Made by a program: the position numbers and the translations under genes. Source: Stenocarpella maydis (taxonomy: Eukaryota; Ascomycota; Sordariomycetes; Diaporthales; Diaporthaceae). From it: a DNA stretch of 64,000 nt. Location of the stretch: NCBI GenBank assembly GCA_002270565.1, contig NQMI01000008.1:624807-688806 (forward strand). Direction: 5' to 3'. This document shows positions 45,861-56,363 of the stretch, piece by piece. Below the pieces are notes generated by a model that saw only the letters and a list, made by a program, of their open reading frames with translations, was not told where the DNA came from and did not search any database. Numbering within the stretch: the first letter of the stretch is position 1; every line of letters starts with the position of its first letter.

Positions 45861-48455
45861 ATGGACGACTTCTCCGACGATGGCTTCGACGACCTGAACG
45901 TCACGGCCCTCCAGGAATTAGAGAACAATGCCATCCAATTCACGCAGGCCCAGCAGTTTCGCCCCACCCAGGCCGTGAACGATGACGACTACGGGCTTGA
46001 GGACGACGACCTGGACGATACCGTTGTAATAGACGAGGCCGCCCAGCTGCCCGTTCGCCACTCGGTCGAGAGGCAGTCTCCTGCGCAGGCTGCCCCCCTT
46101 GGCCAAGACAATGCCCCACCACCTGCCCGAGCCGTTCAACAGCCACGATGGCAGCAGCCTGCGACGGGCCCTGGGTTCTCGCAATATCAGCCTGCGCGAC
46201 AGTCGGCTTCCTCGTCCGGCCGACTAGCCCCTCCTCGCCCAACCATACCACACCACATGGGACCTCCTCCTCCGCCCACGACCACCCTCTTTGCTCCTCG
46301 CCCCTCCGACCCGCAGTACAATCGTTCCCATCCACCGCACACCCGCCCCATCTACCAGCAGAGCCAGGCCTCGCAGCAGCAGCCCGCCGCCCAACCGCAG
46401 AAAAGGGAAGGACAGTTTGCTGCGCTGCAGGCCCGCATCAGAGCCCTTGAAAATGACTTGAATTCGGCTCGTGGGGAGGCGTCTATTGTGCGCTCCAAAT
46501 ATGAGAGGTCTGTCGCAGCCCACGAGGCCGAAGTGTCCAAGCTCAAGAAACAGAATGCCGAAGCCCTGGCCAAACAAGAACGCCTTGTCCAAGCCGCCGT
46601 GCACGCGGAGAAGGCTGCCGCAACCGAACTACAGTTCACGCGCCAGGACCTGAGGGAAGAGCTACAGAAGTCCAAAAAGGGCCGCAAGGAATCCGCAGAG
46701 GCACCATTCTCGACACCCAGGAAAAATAAGACAAACACCTTCAAGAACATCGCAGATGGCTTCGATGATGTCGAGATACTACCCAGTCCCTCCAAGGCCC
46801 AGGGAGGGTTGAAGGGCAAAGGGAAGAGCACTGGCCTGGCGCCTGGCGAAAGGACCCCGAGCAGGCCTAAGAGGAAGAGGGCTACAATCGAAAGCCCAGT
46901 AACCGCTCTGGAGGTGGAGGATGATGCTGTCATGACAGATGCTGCTCCTGCGGCCCAGAATGAAGCACCAGGCTCCAGCATCCGCCCAAATGCTCTTCCC
47001 TATGACTTGCTGCGACTCGTCCTAGACCATGGCGCCATCCATGGGCAGCCTTTGACATTCGATCTCCTTGCTCGATACAGCTTCCCGTCGGACCCTGAAC
47101 AGTCTTTTGCCGGTATCATTTTTCAGAAGCTCCCCTCGCTCGGCGATCCTCATGATCCAGTGCGGTTACTGGTCGACTTCTGCGACATGATCATAGACCT
47201 GTGGGACCAGTGCCTGCGGGAAAAATACTATGAGCCCATATATGAACTGGTGGCGTTGATCACGTTCATCCTGCAGCTAAACACCATCTCAGTGGCACCT
47301 TATATCACTTCGACCTTGGTCCCCGTTGCACAGACCACAATATTCCTACTTGCCGTTCCACGTTTTGAAAGCCAGGACGGCGATTTAGCCTCCCGGGCGG
47401 ACGAGGCAATACAGCACCTCGTCCTAAACATTGACACCGAAGGTACACTGCAGCTTATGTACCTCGCTGCCCTCGGCTGCGCGGACTCTTACCTGCTCGA
47501 CCCACAAAACCCTCTGGACCTTGGTCCGGAGCGCGACTCGCCCCAGAGGCTCTACTGGAAGCTCATGCAGATCGACTTTGTCCTAGTGATGCTCTCGCCC
47601 AAGCAACCACGTGACGACTTCCTCGGGATGCTCAGCCTGCTGTGCACCTCATGCCTTACAGAGTCAATCGGTCCTATCACCGGCCAGCCGGACCGTGACC
47701 CAGCATTTGTAGCCCAGGCCCTAATCGAGCGCGTTTCCAAAATCATGCACGAGCCTCGGAGCTGGGCTGCTCCGGGCGAGTCATCGGGTTCCTTTGGGCA
47801 TCGGCAATGCGTTGTCAGGTTGGCTGCTTTGAGGACCCTCATGGCCTTTGCGCAGTCTAGTTTAGGGGCCAGGCAGCTGGCTCTCAGTGATGTTGCCATA
47901 CCAAGGCTGGTCAACGTACTGTGCGGAGCAATAGACGCGCTGTATGACATTGACTTCCCAATGGACTTGCTTCAGCCCGCATTCGAAGACGAGGGGGAGG
48001 AAAAGGATCAAGCGCTGCAATCGGAAAAGCCACCAGCTAACTCCGAAAATATGCAAGGTGTCGATGATGGCACCGCAGACCGACCAACTGCTCTAGACCA
48101 GGACGACAGTGAGTTGCTGCCTCCGTCACCACCCGCCCTGCTTACACAATCGCGCCTGGATCCCAGCCCAACACATCTCTTGTACACCATTGCGTCTTCG
48201 GTGATATTACTCCTCCATACTCTTGTTACGGATCCGGCGACTTCGGCGCACACAGATATGCGCGCCAAGCTGTCAACGTCTCACGGCGCGCCGCAGAAGT
48301 ACCTCCTGACACTGTCGCGGCTCAACTATGCCGAGGAGGATCTGGTGCTGGAGGCCGGGTTCGATCAGGGCACACTCGACCGGGCCAACGAGCTGCTGGA
48401 CCTGGCCATCACGCCAGACGAGGCGGAGGGGGTGAGGCAGGTCTTCGGTGCTTGA
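45861..48455 (+). CDS. Rad26/ATRIP-family checkpoint protein (UvsD homologue)
   Basis: Single exon, 864 residues from ATG 45861. The frame is open further upstream to 45612, but the conserved N-terminus is MDDFSDDGFDDLNVTALQELENNAIQFTQ, typical of fungal Rad26/UvsD. Residues about 180-270 form a coiled coil (FAALQARIRALENDLNSARG and following), which in ATRIP/Ddc2 drives oligomerisation. The region after 370 is an alpha-helical repeat part (LPYDLLRLVLDHGAIHGQPL onward) that contacts the ATR/Mec1 kinase. An acidic patch DDDYGLEDDDLDDTVVID near residue 35-50 may serve RPA binding. Role: recruits ATR kinase to single-stranded DNA in the nucleus during the DNA damage checkpoint. Confidence 0.85.
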   Translation: MDDFSDDGFDDLNVTALQELENNAIQFTQAQQFRPTQAVNDDDYGLEDDDLDDTVVIDEAAQLPVRHSVERQSPAQAAPLGQDNAPPPARAVQQPRWQQPATGPGFSQYQPARQSASSSGRLAPPRPTIPHHMGPPPPPTTTLFAPRPSDPQYNRSHPPHTRPIYQQSQASQQQPAAQPQKREGQFAALQARIRALENDLNSARGEASIVRSKYERSVAAHEAEVSKLKKQNAEALAKQERLVQAAVHAEKAAATELQFTRQDLREELQKSKKGRKESAEAPFSTPRKNKTNTFKNIADGFDDVEILPSPSKAQGGLKGKGKSTGLAPGERTPSRPKRKRATIESPVTALEVEDDAVMTDAAPAAQNEAPGSSIRPNALPYDLLRLVLDHGAIHGQPLTFDLLARYSFPSDPEQSFAGIIFQKLPSLGDPHDPVRLLVDFCDMIIDLWDQCLREKYYEPIYELVALITFILQLNTISVAPYITSTLVPVAQTTIFLLAVPRFESQDGDLASRADEAIQHLVLNIDTEGTLQLMYLAALGCADSYLLDPQNPLDLGPERDSPQRLYWKLMQIDFVLVMLSPKQPRDDFLGMLSLLCTSCLTESIGPITGQPDRDPAFVAQALIERVSKIMHEPRSWAAPGESSGSFGHRQCVVRLAALRTLMAFAQSSLGARQLALSDVAIPRLVNVLCGAIDALYDIDFPMDLLQPAFEDEGEEKDQALQSEKPPANSENMQGVDDGTADRPTALDQDDSELLPPSPPALLTQSRLDPSPTHLLYTIASSVILLLHTLVTDPATSAHTDMRAKLSTSHGAPQKYLLTLSRLNYAEEDLVLEAGFDQGTLDRANELLDLAITPDEAEGVRQVFGA

Positions 48456-48752
48456 TCTTGAGAGCCCGCAGGGAACGACGATTTTGCTGCCGCCTTGCCG
48501 CGTCAAGATATGAGGTTCATTGAGACACACGAAACGACGAGATGACTTTGGTATTTCCCAATGGACAGATGATTCAGTTACAAGCGGCAAAAATTAATGT
48601 ATAAGTACTATCGAAGGCAGGTACAATCTGCTGGAGAAGAAAAAGGATACGTCTTGGGGCGGCACGGTCACGAGGCCCAAGTAATGCGGTTTGAGCCCAT
48701 GCCATCGAGACAAATGGAGGTTAACACTTGCGTGCCTGAAGAGAGACCGGAT
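48456..48752. other. Spacer between converging genes
   Basis: 3' flanks of the Rad26-like and GPI-protein genes; nothing else seen. Confidence 0.45.
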
Positions 48753-49816
48753 TTACAACAAGGTCCCGCCCGTGAAGAGCCTAAACACCACCCAGTACGC
48801 TACCCCCGGCAGCACCAGGAAGTTGCCACTAAGCGACGAACTTGGCTGACCTCGAGACAAGGCTAGGGCGTTCATTCTGACGGCCAACCTCGTTGGTGAC
48901 TAACTTGCCGGCTCTGGCACCTCCGGACCCCTTTGCACCGGAGCTTGACGTGGACGAGGAAGCCGTCGCGTTCTGCGCTGGGGCCGCCGTCTCTCCTCCG
49001 GCCCCTCCGGCCGCCCTGGCCGCCGGGGTAGGCTCTGCCTGAGGTGCAGCGGCAGGTGGAGCAGCCGGTGCAGCTGGTGCAGCAGCCGGACCTCCACACG
49101 CACTCATAGCCTGAGGGAGTCTCAAGTCAGTACTTTTATGCTCTTTGGCATCACAGTCCACAACTCGTGTGTCTGGTTCCACTTACAGCGGCCATGTTCT
49201 TCATGTTCTGCAGTATGCCGCCCTGGAAGTCCATCTGAAGGGTCTGCACGATCTGCATGTTGCCGGCGACGTTGTCGCTGCCCTGGGCCGTCAGCTGGTT
49301 AGCCAGCCCCAGCTCCGTGAGCTGGGCGTTGGCGACGGTGGCGATGCCCGGCGTGGCCTGGCTCTCCTGTGGGGTGATGAGCTGGTTCATCTCGCGGATG
49401 GCGATTCCATTGTTGATGAACCGGAGCAGGTCCGTCCTCGCGGCCCCGTACGCCGCCGTGTCGACCGGGTTGGCCGCCAGGATCGCCGCCATTGAGTTGG
49501 CCGTGGAGAGCTCCTGCTGCTGGTCGGCGATGTTGAGCGCGATGCCCTGCGCCAGGATCGTGCCCTGCGCGCAGAGGGCGTTTGCCGTGCCGCCGGCGGC
49601 ATTCGCGGGGGCACCGCCTCCAGCTGGCGGCGCGCCTGATGCCTCCGCCGCAGCCACCGCGGCCGGATCGGCCATTACTGGCGTGGCGGGTGCTGAGGCG
49701 TTCCTGGCTGCCGGGGACTCGGCCATTTCATTCCTGAGTTGGTGGGGGATGACCTGCGCACCGCCCAACCCCAGGCATAGGAAGACATTAAGGATAGTTG
49801 ACGTTGAGGCGTGCAT
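48753..49816 (-). CDS. Alanine-rich secreted protein with probable GPI tail
   Basis: Three exons, 49816-49187, 49110-48905 and 48828-48753, give 303 residues. The N-terminus MHASTSTILNVFLCLGLGGAQ is a signal peptide. A helical core follows (ALCAQGTILAQGIALNIADQ to GGILQNMKNMAAAMSACGG, with paired cysteines), then an Ala/Pro and Ser/Thr-rich linker. The third exon was found by splicing GTTAGT...CTTAG; it changes the ending to GARAGNGNFLVLPGVAYWVV plus FRLFTGGTLL, a hydrophobic tail suited to GPI attachment. Without this splice the frame ends in a hydrophilic tail (SRSAKFVA). Expected place: cell surface or wall. The function is unknown; related secreted proteins are common in ascomycetes. Confidence 0.72.
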
Positions 49817-51303
49817 CTCGACTATAAAGAATGGGCTGGCCACCCAAGCAGGTTTATAAAGTACAGGACCGGCCTGCAATCAACCGAGTGAATGACGCGA
49901 ATGATATTAAGGAACTTTGTCCAGACGAGCCTTGCTCGTGAGTGAGTGACGCGGGAGCTAATACAAGAAAGTGTATATGTAGACAGCCGCGGGACCTTAT
50001 TCAGGGAGAAAAAGACGGACGAGGGACAGCATATGTACCCGTTGCGCTCCGAATTCCGACGAGATCCGCGCTTGAGCCCCCGCGTCTGATCTCGCCTGCT
50101 CATTTGGTCGCGGCCGCGATCATTCCGGGCGACAGCACGGACAAGCGGACAGTCAGGACGGATGGCAGGTAGTAGAGTGCACAACAGCCTGCTTCGCGAT
50201 AGGCCAGTCTGACGAAACCAAACAAGAAGTTTATGATCCTCGGCGCGCTCCCTTACCCGATCGTCTCCAAGATAGGGCGCCCAGGCGCAGCGGTCGTCAG
50301 TTGCCAGCGCCGCTTCTCGTCATTTCGTGCATTGTTATGAAGCGAGCGAGTCATCCGAAACCATATATGACAAGAACACCACTGTGTCATACGAGAGCAG
50401 GGTGGCGCGCTGAAGTTCGCATTCAACAGCATAAACAGCCAAGTCGTCTAATAGTTGTGTCTGTGCCAAAGGGCTATCTGGGGCTGAAAGTGTTTTGAAC
50501 CTTATATGCCGGCCCCGCCCCAGAGGCTCGTCCAGCGTATACAAGCTCACTTGGCACTGCCTTATGAGCCTTGACTAAGCCGCTTGTGGGACATACGTTT
50601 CACCCTCTGCCTACTAGACTCCGAGGCTCTACAGCCCGGGAAATTGGTATCGCCACCTTTCGACCCGGAAAGCAGCCTTCCAGGGACGGTCTGAGCAGTA
50701 CGGAGTATTTTTGCGCGCTTGCCTAAGCCACGGCTAGGCTTCAATCGGGCAATTCCTCGAGGAACGAGCCTGCGAGTACAGCGGAGGCGGCAGTAGGCAA
50801 GCATTCTAGGTTTCAGGCGGCAGACTGATTCCTGACCACGTGACTGATGACATCCTGCCTCCCAAAACTCAAGGCTCGATCCGGGAGAGCCAAGCGACTG
50901 TGTTTCTCTGGCGTTTGCGTAGATCGGCAGATCTTTTGTGGGTATGTCCAGACCAGACATCCTGGACTATCATGTCTCGCTGATAGTTCGTGGGGTGGTG
51001 TCATGACTGTGTCAAACGTTGTTTTGATAAGGGGCAATGACCTTCTCAGAGGTCTCCGTCAGGGGTTTCCACGACGGTTGGACGACACCATCACGACGAA
51101 GGTTGGCCCCAAGTACGTGTAGGTTTTGCTCCAGCTTTACCCGCTTCAGACTTCTGACGAGTCGCATGTCCTTTGAGCAAGCGGTGGCCCAAGGCACTGT
51201 ACCTCTGATGCGACGGAGACCCCCACCGCCAAGCGTCCGTCCACAGCTGCGTGCGAGGGTAGGCCATTGGGCGTTTGCCCAACTTCATGGAGCAATTTCG
51301 AAG
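49817..51303. other. Intergenic, no gene seen
   Basis: Includes the promoter of the secreted protein gene. Short frames on both strands show no domain or codon bias. Confidence 0.5.
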
Positions 51304-51993
51304 TCACTGCTCCGGGTTCCTCGCTGGATCTGGGGTAGTGTCTTGGTCCGCTTCGTAGTGCTTCCAGCGGTATTCACGCTCGACACCTATCCGCTTCTGG
51401 GCAGAGTCACAGAGCTCCACGTTGCCGCATTGACACTCGGCGCCAGCCCTCAGCCAACGGTAAGTGATGCTCCAACGGTCCTCGCGCGGCCGCACAGTCC
51501 CGTCGCTTAGGAGATCCGTCTTCCGCTTCTTGATGGAATGGGTCCAGTGCAGGCGGGAGTCTCCAGACATTTGCATCAGACTGCGGGGAGTCAGGTCCAC
51601 GTCGACCCGGCGGTCTCCCTTCCTGAATTGCATGAAAACCGGTGCGCCTATGGACAGGGCATACAGCTGGTCATAGGTAGAGTGGGTGTCGACGTGGGGT
51701 GGAATGCCCGCCCCTGGTGGATAATGCTGGAGGCAGACTTGCTCTGGCGGACGACCCTCGTGAGTAGGGATGAGTGGCTGCAGCCATTCTGGGAACTCTT
51801 TGAAGGGAATGTCCGGATCGACGCCAAAGGTTTTATAGTCAAATGTATAGCCAAAATGAATGGAGATGCGGCCGGTTCGGTCAGGCCACTCGAGCTCGTG
51901 ACGGAAGATGTGGATGAGTTCCTGCTCGTGCTCCCGGGTGATGAAGTCCTGCATGAAGAAGATACCATGTGGCTCAATCGGGAGCTCCTCCAT
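51304..51993 (-). CDS. AlkB-like 2-oxoglutarate/Fe(II) dioxygenase
   Basis: Single exon, 229 residues, ATG at 51993. The jelly-roll motif set is complete: HVD (His100, Asp102) and His152 in LHWTHSI as iron ligands, QHYPPGAGIPPHVD as the preceding conserved strand, and RWSITYRW with Arg173/Arg179 for 2-oxoglutarate and substrate. The segment FTREHEQELIHIFRHELEW-like start and the Tyr-rich FGYTFDYKTFGV fit the ALKBH8-like subgroup rather than DNA-repair ALKBH2/3. After the catalytic core comes a cysteine cluster (CQCGNVELC) that could bind metal. Expected reaction: oxidative demethylation or hydroxylation of a nucleic acid or protein; ALKBH8-type members act on tRNA wobble uridines. Here there is no methyltransferase domain. 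Confidence 0.85.
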   Translation of the reverse strand: MEELPIEPHGIFFMQDFITREHEQELIHIFRHELEWPDRTGRISIHFGYTFDYKTFGVDPDIPFKEFPEWLQPLIPTHEGRPPEQVCLQHYPPGAGIPPHVDTHSTYDQLYALSIGAPVFMQFRKGDRRVDVDLTPRSLMQMSGDSRLHWTHSIKKRKTDLLSDGTVRPREDRWSITYRWLRAGAECQCGNVELCDSAQKRIGVEREYRWKHYEADQDTTPDPARNPEQ

Positions 51994-53149
51994 TGCCGCT
52001 GACTGTCCCGTTTCGCCTCAAACTCGGGTCCTGTGTCTGCTTGCTGCTGGGATGTTAGGGTGAGGGGGATTAGATTGGAGGATCATGATAATAATCCCTT
52101 GACCATCGCTGCCCGAGCCATCAACTCAAGAATTAGCACGTCGCCCCTAACCCGAACCCTTTGTTGGCAAACGCCCCCCACCAAACCTATGTTCTCTCCA
52201 CCACTGATTCGTAAATAAAAAGAAAGAAGGAAAACCTACCAACTCGCCTTACGTTATACAGCTGGCAATCGTCTTTCTTGAGAAATATCTGGAGCCAGCT
52301 TATCACAGCTTTCCAATCAACCCTCAATCTTTAGTCGCCTTTCAGTATTGCATCTCAACAAACAGGTGGCTGTCAAAGCCAGTTACAAGCTGGCTTCATT
52401 TTTAATCCGATCACAGTACCACTTTTTTTTAAAAAAAAATTAAGAAAGAAAAGAAAGGAAACAATCAATTACATATGTACAAGCACTGGCCAGTAAACCG
52501 AGCTTGACTAGTTATACGGGGCGCCTGGGCATGTAAGGGAAGAACAACAGAGGCAATTGTAGGCGCCGGAGCGGTCTAAGTGTCCGCAGGTTCAGGTCGA
52601 GCGGGAAGGTGTCTCGGATTTCACAATCGAGGCAGTCGAGTGGAAAGTTATGTCGACGATGTATCATCTCAGGAGAGCCCTGCACATCATGTACAGAGCG
52701 GGTAGGGCGCTTCACGGCCTTGTACATATTGTTCCTTAACATTGTACCCAGTCTTTGGCCATGTTGATTGGCCTGCCCCTGTGGCTGAGTCATCGGCAAT
52801 GCCATGTCTTTGTGTGTGTCAGTACAATATCTAAACGGTTGTATTATCCATGCGGCACCCAATATTGTTCTGGAAGAATTCTTAAATTCGGGGACCACGT
52901 TACTCCCGCAGAAGCGTCTTTATAACAAGATGCCGCCTTTAGTACGTCCTCCCTAATCAACAGGAACCACTTCAGTAAGTAACACTACCAAGAGGACAAT
53001 CAGGAGGATATTTTAAAACCCGGTACTTGCACAACCTGAAATCTCCCCCTTCTTCCTGCGTCTTATTCAGACTTCAGATCACTTTTCCAAAAACGTTGGA
53101 GACGTTTTCCACTCAACATCACGCCTAGTCTATCAGAAGGCATTCCAAA
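51994..53149. other. Intergenic between divergent genes
   Basis: Includes a T-run followed by an A-run at 52422-52439. A minus-strand frame of 128 codons at 52512-52898 has no recognisable features and is not called. Confidence 0.5.
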
Positions 53150-54469
53150 ATGAAGAAGAGTACGCTGCTGACCACGGCTATACTCATGGTTGACCGGTCT
53201 TTGGCCAGAGAAGCGGCCAGACCCAGTAGCAACCAGCTGTTCCGCACAGGTCACGGAGGCAGTGGCATCAACATCCCATTGACGAAGCACACCAAAAACG
53301 ATGGGACGACCGACCTGCAGTGGTATGCCAAGGTCTCGGTGGGCACGCCCCCTCAAGAATTCAACGTTTTGATTGATACTGGCTCACCAGCGCTCCTCAT
53401 TCCCGCGGGCAACTGCACCACCTGCGGCCAGCAGACTCTGTTCGACTTTGGCAAGTCGTCGACATTCTCCTGGACAGAAACACCCTTTCAAGACGTCAAG
53501 TTTGGGACGAGCGGAGACACCATTCCTGTCTCGGGTCCCGTGAACGCCAGTTGTGCCGAAGTGAGCGATTCTGTGAGCATACAGGGCTTGACCGTAACCG
53601 ACTTCCGCTTCATCCTATGCGATCAGCAAGACCCTGCTTTGAGCGCCCAGGGTGAGATTGACGGCATCCTGGGACTTCCCGTGGAGGTCAGCGAGTACAA
53701 GGGACTCGAGTGGGCACTGTACGATGCAGGACTTCTCACCAGTCCTCTCTTCGGACTCTACATCCCGGCCGGGCAGATCACTGGTGGCCAGCTGACCCTT
53801 GGTCTCGATGATAGCAAACAGGACGGGACTGTGGCCTATGTTGGCCTGGATGACGAACTATCACGCCTCAAGCAAACCTGGGTCATTGACATTGAGACAG
53901 TGTACATCGACGGCGAAAATCTCCAAACCACCACGAATGCGAGCACTGAGAAGATTGATTATCCACGAGCACTCGGTGTCTTGGACACTGGAACGGCCTT
54001 CATATCAGCCCCATCATATGAGGTTGCCCGAGATCTCTACGCCATGATATCGCCCAAGATCTATCAAATTGATCCTATCGGAACCTGGGGTGCTCCGTGC
54101 GAACACATAGAGACGCTCGCTTCCAACGTTACCTTCCTCTTCGGCTACGACGGAGCAAGCCAGGCCAATCTCACCCTTCCGGCCAAGTCCTTGAACCTCG
54201 GCCAATACCCTGGAAAAGATGGGATTTGTCAGGCCGCAATCAACAACATCAAGCAGACAAACAAGGACGGAAGGGGGGTGTGGGTTATCGGATCTCCGCT
54301 CTTGAAGCAGTACTACACTGCCTGGAACGGTCGGGACTTGCAGGTGGGATTTGCTCCCCTGAGGGCCCCACCAGTGAGCGAGGTGCAGCAGAATAGCAGC
54401 AAGGAGAAAACTGTAAGGCTCTCACTCCTCTCTGCCGCCACCTTATTCGGTCTTCTATCTCTGCTGTAA
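53150..54469 (+). CDS. GPI-anchored aspartic protease (yapsin-like)
   Basis: Single exon, 439 residues. The signal region is MKKSTLLTTAILMVDRSLAR. Both catalytic motifs of pepsin-family enzymes are present: LIDTGSPALLIP (Asp76) and VLDTGTAFIS (Asp279), with the flap-side WYAKVSVGTPPQEFNV block before the first. Cysteine pairs occur after the first motif (NCTTCG) and around 157. The C-terminus has a Ser/Asn-rich segment (VSEVQQNSSKEK) and then a hydrophobic tail (LSLLSAATLFGLLSLL), as in GPI-linked yapsins. Several N-glycosylation sites are visible. Probable role: processing of surface or secreted proteins at the plasma membrane or wall. The normal DTGSS of the first site is DTGSP here. Confidence 0.88.
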   Translation: MKKSTLLTTAILMVDRSLAREAARPSSNQLFRTGHGGSGINIPLTKHTKNDGTTDLQWYAKVSVGTPPQEFNVLIDTGSPALLIPAGNCTTCGQQTLFDFGKSSTFSWTETPFQDVKFGTSGDTIPVSGPVNASCAEVSDSVSIQGLTVTDFRFILCDQQDPALSAQGEIDGILGLPVEVSEYKGLEWALYDAGLLTSPLFGLYIPAGQITGGQLTLGLDDSKQDGTVAYVGLDDELSRLKQTWVIDIETVYIDGENLQTTTNASTEKIDYPRALGVLDTGTAFISAPSYEVARDLYAMISPKIYQIDPIGTWGAPCEHIETLASNVTFLFGYDGASQANLTLPAKSLNLGQYPGKDGICQAAINNIKQTNKDGRGVWVIGSPLLKQYYTAWNGRDLQVGFAPLRAPPVSEVQQNSSKEKTVRLSLLSAATLFGLLSLL

Positions 54470-54707
54470 GGAGCGCACCTTTGACACAGTTGGCAGCGCC
54501 ATCCAAAACCGACTATAGCGTGTTCGTCTGGGAGACCGACGCGAGGGTTGAGCGGGGACAGCTGAATCAACATAGCCCATTCGTGAGCTCGTAGTTCGAA
54601 GAAAGGAAAGGAAAAATATGACCTGCATCTTTCTGGCCTCCGTGCTAATACCAATTACCCCCACTGAGCGAAGAGAAATATTCATTTGAAATGCATGATC
54701 CCACCCA

Positions 54708-55666
54708 TCAGCGGCCAGAAACAACGTTCAAGACTCCGCCATCCACGGCGATGATCTCTCCATTAACGTAGCTGTTCCTTGCGAGATAGAGAACCGTCAT
54801 GCCCATCTCCTCGTCTCTGCCTCCCCTCTCTGCTGGTACGTGTCCCTTCTCCTGGACCTTCTCCGCGGGCAGCTCGCTCTTCTGCCTGTCATCTGAGCTC
54901 TTGGTGGTCATCTCTGAGGGGAAATACCCTTTCAAAAAAAACACTATCAGTAGACTCCCACGGCCTGAAATATCAGAATGCACTAACCTGGAGCAATCGA
55001 GTTGACCCTGACCCCGGTCTGCTGGAACTCAGCAGACATGAGCTTCGACAGATGCACCGTAGCCCCCTTGGCAGCGTTGTACGAGAAGTGGCCCTGCGCA
55101 TGCCTCATCAAGCCAGACATACTTGAGATGGTAATCACACTGGGCTGGTACCGCTCCAGGGGCCCCTTCGGTTGTAGGCTCGCCTGCAGCAGGGGGAGGA
55201 ACGCCACGGTCGTGAAGTAGACGCTAGTCACATCGGTCTCGAAGGTGCTCTGCCACGCATCGACGGTTTCATTGTCCCACAGCTTCTTCTTGAGATCGGA
55301 GGCGTCCTGCTCCTCGGGCTCGGCCTTGGTGCCCGGAACGCCGGCGTTGCAGACCAACAGGTTGATATAGTTCTCGCCGTACTTGGTCTGAAGCTCCTGT
55401 ACAACCTTCTCGAGGTCCTCCTTCTTGCGAACATCTGTTAGCCCCACGGGGATGATCTTGCCTCCGGCTGAGAAACTTGGGTTATGCTCCCTCGCAGCGT
55501 TCTCGAGCGCCTCGGTCCGTCGTCCGGTGATGTACACCTTTGCACCGTTCGCCGCGAGAGCTTGTGTTGCCATCAGGCCGATGCCTGTGCCTCCTCCAGT
55601 CACAACGCACACCCAGCCCTGCACTGAAAACAGTTTTGAGACGTCGAAGTGGCGAGTTTCCGCCAT
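54708..55666 (-). CDS. Short-chain dehydrogenase/reductase (SDR)
   Basis: Two exons, 55666-54988 and 54928-54708, give 299 residues. The splice joins VNSIAPG to YFPSEMTT, the normal continuation in classical SDRs. Motifs: TGGGTGIG at 23-30, NAG at 107-109, catalytic Ser in ITISSMSG (about 181-182), and YNAAK with Tyr196 and Lys200. The C-terminal block GMTVLYLARNSYVNGEIIAVDGG is typical. An acidic insertion of about 15 residues (KAEPEEQDASDLKKKLWDNE) precedes helix 5. NAD(P)-dependent oxidoreductase; the substrate is unknown. It converges with the aspartic protease gene. Confidence 0.9.
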
Positions 55667-56363
55667 GTTTGTTGATTGCTGTCGATGGATTTGGCGGAGA
55701 ATGCGGCTGCGACAGAGATCTATGAAGTCAAAGCTGTGAGGATGGGGTGATGCTCAGAAGTCTAGGGGTACTCCTTGATGCGATTGTTTTTGGATTTATT
55801 GTTTGGGCCGCTAGGGTGGTTGAACAGACTCGTTGCATGTATGGCCGCACGTCACAAAGTCGCACAACAAATGGGAAGATGGGCTGATGACGTACTAGTG
55901 ATGCTCGAAAAAGCCCCAGATCGTCAGAGGGAGCTCGCATTCCAGTTACGTCAGATCAGGGGACTTCTCAGGGCCTTGTTCAAACACGTCTCAATATTAC
56001 CGTGAGAATCTCTTACCGCATCGTCCAGGCTGGTAGTTCGGAATGTCTGCAGCGTGGACGTCCTCAAGCAGTGACCGATCACTGCATGGCGTGCTTATCG
56101 TTCACTCAGGCAATGTAAAGGCACAGTCACAGTGTAAAAAACTCCATTCCGATCATCGATGCTAGCCATCAACAGCCAACAAACAACGGTGCTCACCCCG
56201 AACCACATCCCTAGGTATCTTGGGTCCAGGCCTATCCACAGACCAGAGGTCCGAGAGAGACCCATCATCAAGTCCCCCGGTTGCGCCAAAACAAATCTTG
56301 GGGCGCATGTTCTTCCTGATTGTGTCGCTGTTGTATACCACGTTCGCTGTGACAGTGAATGCC
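55667..56363. other. Spacer, no gene seen
   Basis: Promoter of the SDR and 3' flank of the following minus-strand gene. A 76-codon plus-strand frame at 55775 lacks any recognisable feature. Confidence 0.45.

Noticed and set aside
52512..52898. 128-codon minus-strand frame
   Set aside because: No motif, no codon bias and no start context that supports it.
54097..54396. Alternative frame inside the aspartic protease gene
   Set aside because: Shadow of the real frame, which has both catalytic motifs.
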